Below are positions 56,238-64,000 of a stretch of 64,000 nucleotides of DNA, one piece after another. Position numbers and translations under genes: made by a program. The stretch comes from Petrolisthes cinctipes. Its lineage: Eukaryota; Arthropoda; Malacostraca; Decapoda; Porcellanidae. Every line of letters begins with the position of its first letter. The stretch's first letter is position 1. The notes below the pieces were generated by a model. It was not told the DNA's origin and did not search any database. It worked only from the letters and a program-made list of their open reading frames with translations. The stretch covers positions 1,240,001-1,304,000 of the forward strand of contig JAWQEG010000283.1 of assembly GCA_033782935.1 (NCBI GenBank), in the 5' to 3' direction.

Positions 56238-59200
56238 AAAAACATGCTAAAAATCGACATTTTAGGTGCCAAAAAATCGATATCTCAAATTCAGTCCCAA
56301 AACACCCGAAAATTCTATATTTAGAGGTCCCAGAAGGTATCTGTACATGCCTACTCCGTGTTAGAGTATTTTCAAAATACAGGCCAAAAACATACTGAAA
56401 ATCGATCTTTTAGGTGCCCAAAAGTCGATATGTGCATGCATCTTCTGTACCCGTTTATATCTCAAATTCTGGCCCTAAACACCCGAAAATTCGATATTTT
56501 GGGGTCCCAGAAGCGATCTGTACATGCCTACTCCGTGTTAGAGTATTTTCAAAATTCAGGCCCAAAACATGCTGAAAATCGATATTTTTGGTGCCCAAAG
56601 TCAATATGTGCATGTATCTTCTGTACCCGTTTATATCTCAAATTCAGGCTCAAAACACCCGAAAATTCAATATTTTGGGGTCCCAGAAGCAATCTGTACA
56701 TGCCTACTCAGTGCTAGAATATTTTCAAAATATAGGCTAAAAACATGCTAAAAATCGATCTTTTAGGTGCCAAAAAGTCGATATCTGAAATTCAGTCCCA
56801 AAACACCCGAAAATTCGATATTTAGGGGTCCCAGAAGCGATCTGTACATGCCTACTCCGTGTTAGAGTATTTTCAAAATACATGCTCAAAACATACTGAA
56901 AATCGATCTTTTAGGTGCACAAAAGTCGATATGTGCATGCATCTTCAGTACCCGTTTATATCTCAAATTCAGGCTCAAAACACCCGAAAATTCAATATTT
57001 TGGGGTCCCAGAAGCAATCTGTACATGCCTACTCAGTGTTAGAGTATTTTCAAAATACAGGCCCAAAACATGCTGAAAATCGATATTTTAGATGCCCAAA
57101 GTCAATATGTGCATGTATCTTCTGTACCCGTTTATATCTCAAATTCAGGCTCAAAACACCCGAAAATTCAATATTTTGGGGTCCCAGAAGCAATCTGTAC
57201 AGTGGTAGAATATTTTCAAAATATAGGCTAAAAACATGCTAAAAATCGATCTTTTAAGTGCCAAAAAGTCGATATCTCAAATTCAGTCGCAAAACACCCG
57301 AAAAAACGATATTTAGGGGTCCCAGAAGCGATCTGTACATGCCTACTCCGTGTTAGAGTATTTTCAAAAAACAGGCCAAAAACATACTGAAAATCGATCT
57401 TTTAGGTGCCCAAAAGTCGATATGTGCATGCATCTTCTGTACCCGTTTATATCTCAATTTCTGGCCCAAAACACCCGAAAATTCGATATTTTGGGGTCCC
57501 AGAAGCGATCTGTACATGCCTACTCCGTGTTAGAGTATTTTCAAAATTCAGGCCCAAAACATGCTGAAAATCGATATTTTTGGCGCCCAAAGTCAATATG
57601 TGCATGTATCTTCTGTACCCGTTTATATCTCAAATTCAGGCTCAAAACACCCGAAAATTAAATATTTTGGGGTCCCAGAAGCAATCTGTACATGCCTACT
57701 CAGTGCTAGAATATTTTCAAAATATAGGCTAAAACCATGCTAAAAATCGATCTTTTAGGTGCCAAAAAGTCGATATCTCAAATTCAGTTCCAAAACACCC
57801 GAAAATTCGATATTTAGGGGTCCCAGAAGCGATCTGTACATGCCTACTCCGTGTTAGAGTATTTTCAAAATACATGCTCAAAACATACTGAAAATCGATC
57901 TTTTAGGTGCACAAAAGTCGATATGTGCATGCATCTTCAGTACCCGTTTATATCTCAAATTCAGGCTCAAAACACCCGAAAATTCAATATTTTGGGGTCC
58001 CAGAAGCAATCTGTACATTCCTACTCCGTGTTAGAGTATTTTCAAAATACAGGCCCAAAACATGCTGAAAATCGATATTTTAGATGCCCAAAGTCAATAT
58101 GTGCATGTATCTTCTGTACCCGTTTATATCTCAAATTCAGGCTCAAAACACCCGAAAATTCAATATTTTGGGGTCCCAGAAGCAATCTGTACATGCCTAC
58201 ACAGTGCTAGAATATTTTCAAAATATAGGCTAAAATCATGCTAAAAATCGACATTTGAGGTGCCAAAAAATCGATATCTCAAATTCAGTCCCAAAACACC
58301 CGAAAATTCGATATTTAGAGGTCCCAGAAGGTATCTGTACATGCTTACTCCGTGTTAGAGTATTTTCAAAATACAGGCCAAAAACATACTGAAAATCGAA
58401 CTTTTAGGTGCCCAAAAGTCGATATGTGCATGCATCTTCTGTACCCGTTTATATCTCAAATTCTGGCCCTAAACACCCGAAAATTCGATATTTTGGGGTC
58501 CCAGAAGCGATCTGTACATGCCTACTCCGTGTTAGAGTATTTTCAAAATTCAGGCCCAAAATATGCTGAAAATCGATATTTTTGGTGCCCAAAGTCAATA
58601 TGTGCATGTATCTTCCGTACCCGTTTATATCTCAAATTCAGGCTCAAAACACCCGAAAATTCAATATTTTGGGGTCCCAGAAGCAATCTGTACATGCCTA
58701 CTCAGTGCTAGAATATTTTCAAAATATAGGCTAAAAACATGCTGAAAATCGATCTTTTAGGTGCCAAAAAGTCGATATCTCAAATTCAGTCCCAAAACAC
58801 CCGAAAATTCGATATTTAGGGGTCCCAGAAGCGATCTGTACATGCCTACTCCGTGTTAGAGTATTTTCAAAATACATGCTCAAAACATACTGAAAATCGA
58901 TCTTTTAGGTGCACAAAAGTCGATATGTGCATGCATCTTCAGTACCCGTTTATATCTCAAATTCAGGCTCAAAACACCCGAAAATTCAATATTTTGGGGT
59001 CCCAGAAGCAATCTGTACATGCCTACTCAGTGTTAGAGTATTTTCAAAATACAGGCCCAAAACATGCTGAAAATCGATATTTTAGATGCCCAAAGTCAAT
59101 ATGTGCATGTATCTTCTGTACCCGTTTATATCTCAAATTCAGTCTCAAAACACCCGAAAATTCAATATTTTGGGGTCCCAGAAGGAATCTGTACATGCCT

Positions 59201-59280
59201 ACACAGTGCTAGAATATTTTCAAAATATAGGCTAAAAACATGCTAAAAATCGACATTTTAGGTGCCAAAAAGTCGATATC

Positions 59281-59958
59281 TCAAATTCAGTCCCAAAACA
59301 CCCGAAAATTCGATATTTAGAGGTCCCAGAAGGTATCTGTACATGCCTACTCCGTGTTAGAGTATTTTCAAAATACAGGCCAAAAACATACTGAAAATCG
59401 ATCTCTTAGGTGCCCAAAAGTCGATATGTGCATGCATCTTCTGTACCCGTTTATATCTCAAATTCTGGCCCTAAACACCCGAAAATTCGATATTTTGGGG
59501 TCCCAGAAGCGATCTGTACATGCCTACTTCGTGTTAGAGTATTTTCAAAATTCAGGCCCAAAACATGCTGAAAATCGATCTCTTAGGTGCCCAAAAGTCG
59601 ATATGTGCATGCATCTTCTGTACCCGTTTATATCTCAAATTCTGGCCCTAAACACCCGAAAATTCGATATTTTGGGGTCCCAGAAGCGATCTGTACATGC
59701 CTACTCCGTGTTAGAGTATTTTCAAAATTCAGGCCCAAAACATGCTGAAAATCGATATTTTTGGTGCCCAAAGTCAATATGTGCATGTATCTTCTGTACC
59801 CGTTTATATCTCAAATTCAGGCTCAAAACACCCGAAAATTCAATATTTTGGGGTCCCAGAAGCAATCTGTACATGCCTACTCAGTGCTAGAATATTTTCA
59901 AAATATAGGCTAAAAACATGCTAAAAATCGATCTTTTAGGTGCCAAAAAGTCGATATC
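59281..59958. repeat. Enlarged class I unit (copy 3)
   Basis: Same chimeric join, 6,316 bases after copy 2, again with 'ctacttcgtgttag' before the join. All three are followed by a class II trimer and then a class I trimer with 'ttggcgcccaaag'. This suggests that a set of several units was copied together. Confidence 0.8.
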
Positions 59959-61023
59959 TGAAATTCAGTCCCAAAACACCCGAAAATTCGATATTTAGGG
60001 GTCCCAGAAGCGATCTGTACATGCCTACTCCGTGTTAGAGTATTTTCAAAATACATGCTCAAAACATACTGAAAATCGATCTTTTAGGTGCACAAAAGTC
60101 GATATGTGCATGCATCTTCAGTACCCGTTTATATCTCAAATTCAGGCTCAAAACACCCGAAAATTCAATATTTTGGGGTCCCAGAAGCAATCTGTACATG
60201 CCTACTCAGTGTTAGAGTATTTTCAAAATACAGGCCCAAAACATGCTGAAAATCGATATTTTAGATGCCCAAAGTCAATATGTGCATGTATCTTCTGTAC
60301 CCGTTTATATCTCAAATTCAGGCTCAAAACACCCGAAAATTCAATATTTTGGGGTCCCAGAAGCAATCTGTACAGTGGTAGAATATTTTCAAAATATAGG
60401 CTAAAAACATGCTAAAAATCGATCTTTTAAGTGCCAAAAAGTCGATATCTCAAATTCAGTCGCAAAACACCCGAAAAAACGATATTTAGGGGTCCCAGAA
60501 GCGATCTGTACATGCCTACTCCGTGTTAGAGTATTTTAAAAAAACAGGCCAAAAACATACTGAAAATCGATCTTTTAGGTGCCCAAAAGTCGATATGTGC
60601 ATGCATCTTCTGTACCCGTTTATATCTCAATTTCTGGCCCAAAACACCCGAAAATTCGATATTTTGGGGTCCCAGAAGCGATCTGTACATGCCTACTCCG
60701 TGTTAGAGTATTTTCAAAATTCAGGCCCAAAACATGCTGAAAATCGATATTTTTGGCGCCCAAAGTCAATATGTGCATGTATCTTCTGTACCCGTTTATA
60801 TCTCAAATTCAGGCTCAAAACACCCGAAAATTCAATATTTTGGGGTCCCAGAAGCAATCTGTACATGCCTACTCAGTGCTAGAATATTTTCAAAATATAG
60901 GCTAAAAACATGCTAAAAATCGATCTTTTAGGTGCCAAAAAGTCGATATCTCAAATTCAGTTCGAAAACACCCGAAAATTCGATATTTAGGGGTCCCAGA
61001 AGCGATCTGTACATGCCTACTCC

Positions 61024-61376
61024 GTGTTAGAGTATTTTCAAAATACATGCTCAAAACATACTGAAAATCGATCTTTTAGGTGCACAAAAGTCGATATGTG
61101 CATGCATCTTCAGTACCCGTTTATATCTCAAATTCAGGCTCAAAACACCCGAAAATTCAATATTTTGGGGTCCCAGAAGCAATCTGTACATTCCTACTCC
61201 GTGTTAGAGTATTTTCAAAATACAGGCCAAAAACATGCTGAAAATCGATATTTTAGATGCCCAAAGTCAATATGTGCATGTATCTTCTGTACCCGTTTAT
61301 ATCTCAAATTCAGGCTCAAAACACCCGAAAATTCAATATTTTGGGGTCCCAGAAGGTATCTGTACATGCTTACTCC
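61024..61376. repeat. 353-base unit from loss of one monomer 3
   Basis: Relative to 57,851-58,351 this unit lacks exactly 148 bases. 'ttggggtcccagaag' of a monomer-3 beta half is joined to 'gtatctgtacatgcttac' of the next first monomer near 61,355. It is a second, independent way of reaching the 353-base length seen at 9,406, with a different join sequence. Confidence 0.75.
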
Positions 61377-61804
61377 GTGTTAGAGTATTTTCAAAATACA
61401 GGCCAAAAACATACTGAAAATCGAACTTTTAGGTGCCCAAAAGTCGATATGTGCATGCATCTTCTGTACCCGTTTATATCTCAAATTCTGGCCCTAAACA
61501 CCCGAAAATTCGATATTTTGGGGTCCCAGAAGCGATCTGTACATGCCTACTCCGTGTTAAAGTATTTTCAAAATTCAGGCCCAAAATATGCTGAAAATCG
61601 ATATTTTTGGTGCCCAAAGTCAATATGTGCATGTATCTTCTGTACCCGTTTATATCTCAAATTCAGGCTCAAAACACCCGAAAATTCAATATTTTGGGGT
61701 CCCAGAAGCAATCTGTACATGCCTACTCAGTGCTAGAATATTTTCAAAATATAGGCTAAAAACATGCTAAAAATCGATCTTTTAGGTGCCAAAAAGTCGA
61801 TATC

Positions 61805-61981
61805 TCAAATTCAGTTCCAAAACACCCGAAAATTCGATATATAAGGGTCCCAGAAGCGATCTGTACATGCCTACTCCGTGTTAGAGTATTTTCAAAATAC
61901 ATGCTCAAAACATACTGAAAATCGATCTTTTAGGTGCACAAAAGTCGATATGTGCATGCATCTTCAGTACCCGTTTATATC
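61805..61981. repeat. Monomer II-1, 177 bases
   Basis: First monomer of class II: an 88-base beta half plus an 89-base alpha half. Diagnostic positions are 'catgctcaaaac', 'gtgcacaaaag' and 'tcttcagtaccc'. It normally starts with the '...aggggtcccagaagcgatc' version of the beta half, although this copy has a local change ('atataagggtccc' near 61,840). It contains the 8-base palindrome TGCATGCA. Confidence 0.85.
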
Positions 61982-62157
61982 TCAAATTCAGGCTCAAAAC
62001 ACCCGAAAATTCAATATTTTGGGGTCCCAGAAGCAATCTGTACATGCCTACTCAGTATTAGAGTATTTTCAAAATACAGGCCCAAAACATGCTGAAAATC
62101 GATATTTTAGATGCCCAAAGTCAATATGTGCATGTATCTTCTGTACCCGTTTATATC
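61982..62157. repeat. Monomer II-2, 176 bases
   Basis: Second monomer of class II. Diagnostic positions are 'caggctcaaaac', 'ttcaatattttgggg', 'agaagcaatc', 'aatacaggccc' and 'gatattttagatgccc'. It differs from monomer I-2 at about nine positions. Class II units of this form recur throughout the window, for example around 1,350, 24,780, 43,830 and 58,957. Confidence 0.85.
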
Positions 62158-62305
62158 TCAAATTCAGGCTCAAAACACCCGAAAATTCAATATTTTGGGG
62201 TCCCAGAAGCAATCTGTACATGCCTACACAGTGCTAGAATATTTTCAAAATATAGGCTAAAAACATGCTAAAAATCGACATTTTAGGTGCCAAAAAATCG
62301 ATATC
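62158..62305. repeat. Monomer II-3, 148 bases, form y
   Basis: Short third monomer. It has a complete beta half (88 bases) and an alpha half cut to 60 bases by the 29-base deletion. Form y is marked by 'ctacacagtgctag', 'aatcgacattttagg' and 'gccaaaaaatcg'. In regular stretches it precedes a first monomer beginning with 'agaggtcccagaaggtatc' and hence a class I trimer. The deletion junction creates GATATC, an EcoRV site that normally occurs once per HOR unit. Confidence 0.85.
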
Positions 62306-62482
62306 TCAAATTCAGTCCCAAAACACCCGAAAATTCGATATTTAGAGGTCCCAGAAGGTATCTGTACATGCCTACTCCGTGTTAGAGTATTTTCAAAATA
62401 CAGGCCAAAAACATACTGAAAATCGATCTCTTAGGTGCCCAAAAGTCGATATGTGCATGCATCTTCTGTACCCGTTTATATC
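62306..62482. repeat. Monomer I-1, 177 bases
   Basis: First monomer of class I. The beta half carries 'agaggtcccagaaggtatc'; the alpha half carries 'caggccaaaaac', a 'gatctcttagg' or 'gatcttttagg' variant, 'gtgcccaaaag' and 'tcttctgtaccc'. It contains TGCATGCA. Several left-side class I units instead carry the 'aggggtcccagaagcgatc' beta half, so the link between beta type and class is tight only in the right part. Confidence 0.85.
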
Positions 62483-62658
62483 TCAAATTCTGGCCCTAAA
62501 CACCCGAAAATTCGATATTTTGGGGTCCCAGAAGCGATCTGTACATGCCTACTCCGTGTTAGAGTATTTTCAAAATTCAGGCCCAAAACATGCTGAAAAT
62601 CGATATTTTTGGCGCCCAAAGTCAATATGTGCATGTATCTTCTGTACCCGTTTATATC
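62483..62658. repeat. Monomer I-2, 176 bases
   Basis: Second monomer of class I, marked by 'ctggccctaaac', 'ttcgatattttgggg', 'agaagcgatc', 'aattcaggccc' and 'gatatttttggtgccc'. This copy has the subvariant 'ttggcgcccaaag', also seen near 36,645, 39,140, 45,972, 49,960, 52,278, 54,440, 57,590 and 60,757. That subvariant is absent from the left 36 kb by eye. Confidence 0.85.
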
Positions 62659-62665
62659 TCAAATT
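62578..62665. repeat. Alpha half-unit, 88 bases
   Basis: Runs from 'caggcccaaaac' to 'ctcaaatt'. Laid base by base on the following beta half-unit, with no gaps, a consensus pair matches at about 58 of 88 positions (66%). The strongest stretches are positions 1-13, 21-34 and 51-58. The order of shared blocks is the same in both halves: cagg, caaaaca, tcgatattt, gg, ccca, tgt.catg, caaatt or caaaatt. I infer an ancestral 88-base repeat that doubled into the present monomer. Confidence 0.75.
62585..62620. other. Phased A/T tracts in the half-unit
   Basis: Within the 88-base alpha unit, AAAA is centred at unit position 9.5, AAAA at 20.5, TTTTT at 31 and AAA at 42, a spacing of about 10.5-11 bases. 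The beta unit has the same series at about 9.5, 19.5 and 30. A/T tracts in phase with the helical turn are a known cause of intrinsic DNA curvature. That this bends the satellite and positions nucleosomes is inference. Confidence 0.55.
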
Positions 62666-62806
62666 CAGGCTCAAAACACCCGAAAATTCAATATTTTGGG
62701 GTCCCAGAAGCAATCTGTACATGCCTACTCAGTGCTAGAATATTTTCAAAATATAGGCTAAAAACATGCTAAAAATCGATCTTTTAGGTGCCAAAAAGTC
62801 GATATC
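62659..62806. repeat. Monomer I-3, 148 bases, form x
   Basis: Short third monomer of class I with the same 29-base alpha deletion as form y. Form x is marked by 'ctactcagtgctag', 'aatcgatcttttagg' and 'gccaaaaagtcg'. It is followed by a first monomer with the 'aggggtcccagaagcgatc' beta half and, in regular stretches, by a class II trimer. It ends in the EcoRV sequence GATATC. Confidence 0.85.
62666..62753. repeat. Beta half-unit, 88 bases
   Basis: Runs from 'caggctcaaaac' to 'tattttcaaaata' and is exactly as long as the preceding alpha half. It holds the best conserved words of the array, 'acacccgaaaattc' and 'ctgtacatgcctac'. The beta half is complete in all three monomer types apart from scattered small deletions, whereas alpha is truncated in monomer 3. 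Confidence 0.75.
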
Positions 62807-62813
62807 TCAAATT
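62754..62813. repeat. Truncated alpha half-unit of monomer 3 (60 bases, 29-base deletion)
   Basis: Compared with monomer 1 the segment from 'gtgcatgcat' to 'gtttatat' (29 bases) is missing, joining 'gtcgatat' directly to 'ctcaaatt'. ATAT lies at both edges of the lost segment, which fits slippage or microhomology-mediated deletion. The deletion appears in essentially every trimer and dimer of the window, so it predates the HOR. Confidence 0.85.
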
Positions 62814-64000
62814 CAGTTCCAAAACACCCGAAAATTCGATATTTAGGGGTCCCAGAAGCGATCTGTACATGCCTACTCCGTGTTAGAGTATTTTCAAAAT
62901 ACATGCTCAAAACATACTGAAAATCGATCTTTTAGGTGCACAAAAGTCGATATGTGCATGCATCTTCAGTAAACGTTTATATCTCAAATTCAGGCTCAAA
63001 ACACCCGAAAATTCAATATTTTGGGGTCCCAGAAGCAATCTGTACATTCCTACTCCGTGTTAGAGTATTTTCAAAATACAGGCCCAAAACATGCTGAAAA
63101 TCGATATTTTAGATGCCCAAAGTCAATATGTGCATGTATCTTCTGTACCCGTTTATATCTCAAATTCAGGCTCAAAACACCCGAAAATTCAATATTTTGG
63201 GGTCCCAGAAGCAATCTGTACATGCCTACACAGTGCTAGAATATTTTCAAAATATAGGCTAAAATCATGCTAAAAATCGACATTTTAGGTGCCAAAAAAT
63301 CGATATCTCAAATTCAGTCCCAAAACACCCGAAAATTCGATATTTAGAGGTCCCAGAAGGTATCTGTACATGCTTACTCCGTGTTAGAGTATTTTCAAAA
63401 TACAGGCCAAAAACATACTGAAAATCGAACTTTTAGGTGCCCAAAAGTCAAAATGTGCATGCATCTTCTGTACCCGTTTATATCTCAAATTCTGGCCCTA
63501 AGCACCCGAAAATTCGATATTTTGGGGTCCCAGAAGCGATCTGTACATGCCTACTCCGTGTTAGAGTATTTTCAAAATTCAGGCCCAAAACATGCTGAAA
63601 ATCGATATTTTTGGTGCCCAAAGTCAATATGTGCATGTATCTTCTGTACCCGTTTATATCTCAAATTCAGGCTCAAAACACCCGAAAATTCAATATTTTG
63701 GGGTCCCAGAAGCAATCTGTACATGCCTACTCAGTGCTAGAATATTTTCAAAATATAGGCTAAAAACATGCTGAAAATCGATCTTTTAGGTGCCAAAAAG
63801 TCGATATCTCAAATTCAGTCCCAAAACACCCGAAAATTCGATATTTAGGGGTCCCAGAAGCGATCTGTACATGCCTACTCCGTGTTAGAGTATTTTCAAA
63901 ATACATGCTCAAAACATACTGAAAATCGATCTTTTAGGTGCACAAAAGTCGATATGTGCATGCATCTTCAGTACCCGTTTATATCTCAAATTCAGGCTCA

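Larger units (their letters stand above)
56786..62806. repeat. Tandem duplication of 3,173 bases, second copy shortened
   Basis: Copy 1 is 56,786-59,958 and copy 2 begins at 59,959. Shared variants at offset 3,173 include 'gatatctgaaattcag' (56,782/59,955), 'cagtggtag' (57,200/60,373) and 'cccgaaaaaacgat' (57,298/60,471). After about 61.3 kb the offset becomes 3,025 because a 148-base monomer is missing in copy 2, with 'aatcgaacttttagg' (58,395/61,420) and 'ccaaaatatgctg' (58,556/61,581) still shared. Confidence 0.75.
61805..62806. repeat. Reference hexameric HOR, 1,002 bases (class II trimer + class I trimer)
   Basis: This is the cleanest example of the largest regular period. The class II trimer occupies 61,805-62,305 and the class I trimer 62,306-62,806, each exactly 501 bases as 177+176+148. 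The six monomers can be told apart by fixed differences: about eight between the two first monomers, nine between the two second monomers and four between the two third monomers. Comparable units start 1,002 bases apart at 58,279/59,281 and 62,306/63,308. The period is clearest from about 55.8 kb to the right edge and is broken elsewhere by dimers and duplications. Confidence 0.85.
1..64000. repeat. Tandem satellite array filling the window
   Basis: Every part of the window is a variant of one monomer. The landmark 'tcaaattc' recurs at 31, 179, 356, 532, 680, 857, 1033 and 1181, giving spacings of 148, 177, 176, 148, 177, 176 and 148 bases, and the same rhythm runs to the right edge. At an average of 167 bases per monomer the window holds about 380 monomers in about 140 HOR units (my estimate). 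All units lie in the same orientation; I saw no inverted segment. There is no unique spacer, transposon, gene or RNA gene anywhere, so this entry also covers every long stretch without a gene. Monomer length and HOR organisation are typical of centromeric or pericentromeric satellites, but the sequence alone does not prove a centromere. The family was not recognised. Confidence 0.97.
44675..64000. repeat. Alternating class I/II domain (hexamer domain)
   Basis: Reading monomer-1 landmarks from 44,748, the classes run mostly I, II, I, II. Exceptions are 325-base class II dimers at 46,241 and 50,729, mixed trimers at 47,065 and 52,537, enlarged class I units at 48,568, 53,038 and 59,354, and chimeric 324-base units at 54,708 and 55,533. 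The window ends inside a class II unit: monomer 1 at 63,809-63,985 and the first 15 bases of monomer 2. Confidence 0.75.

Noticed and set aside
62380..62480. Hairpin or cruciform-forming inverted repeats
   Set aside because: Only short palindromes are present (ATCGAT, TGTACA, TGCATGCA, 6-8 bases) with no longer arms, so I do not claim a structural element.
62646..62662. CENP-B-box-like sequence on the minus strand (core TTCG-N4-A-N2-CGGG)
   Set aside because: The full-length monomers match 7 of 9 core positions (CGGG and A kept, TGAG in place of TTCG). By my estimate about half of random monomers would contain a match this good on one strand or the other, and the TTCG half is broken. The other CGGG in the monomer fits worse.
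61805..62806. Identification as a named satellite such as human alpha satellite or the Arabidopsis 178-base repeat
   Set aside because: Only the monomer length is similar. I see no resemblance to the sequences of those families that I know, and length alone is not evidence of relationship.
1..64000. CRISPR array
   Set aside because: Repeats follow each other without unique spacers, and the period is far too long. Direct continuity of diverged units is satellite organisation.
1..64000. Transposon, terminal repeats or retroelement insertion in the array
   Set aside because: I scanned for loss of the 'tcaaattc', 'ctgtacatgcc' and 'gtgttagag' landmarks and found no interval long enough to hold an insertion.
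1..64000. Telomere-type short repeats, tRNA or rRNA genes
   Set aside because: No run of TTAGGG-like or TTTAGGG-like units and no sequence outside the satellite consensus was seen.

Overview
The whole 64,000-base window is one uninterrupted tandem satellite DNA array. I found no protein gene, RNA gene, transposon, CRISPR array, telomere repeat or unique spacer. Both edges fall inside repeat units, so the array continues beyond the window. This points to nuclear DNA of a eukaryote, probably a long-read assembly of a centromeric or other heterochromatic region. I do not recognise the satellite family, and nothing in the sequence lets me say plant, animal or other. One full monomer counted by hand is about 40% G+C.

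The array is organised in nested levels. (1) A half-unit of 88 bases occurs in two diverged forms, here called alpha and beta, about 66% identical without gaps. (2) Beta plus alpha gives a monomer of 176 or 177 bases; a third monomer type has lost 29 bases of alpha and is 148 bases long. (3) 177 + 176 + 148 gives a 501-base trimer, the basic higher-order repeat (HOR). Dimers of 325 (177+148) or 353 (177+176) bases are the common departures. (4) Trimers fall into two sequence classes, I and II. Where they alternate they form a hexamer of 1,002 bases with six distinguishable monomers. (5) Blocks of several kilobases have themselves been copied in tandem.

Layout: 1-484 is the left edge. Block L1 (about 485-10,889) is followed by a shortened tandem copy L2 (10,890 to about 17,990), with private variants shared at an offset of 10,405 that later shifts with indels. 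Three tandem blocks follow: R1 (17,991-25,100), R2 (25,101-32,390) and R3 (32,391 to about 36,250, truncated), about 7.1-7.3 kb each when complete. From 36,251 to 44,674 lies a class-I-rich irregular stretch with a tandem duplication of about 991 bases. From 44,675 to the end class I and II trimers largely alternate, with younger duplications of 825 and 3,173 bases.

There are no genes to work together. Long reading frames recur only because 177 and 501 are multiples of three and the monomer has few stops in those frames. The main interest is the readable history of the array: half-unit duplication, a 29-base deletion fixed in every third monomer, two HOR classes, block-wise amplification, and breakpoints that can be placed to within tens of bases. 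All coordinates and counts were read by eye; block boundaries are uncertain by tens of bases.
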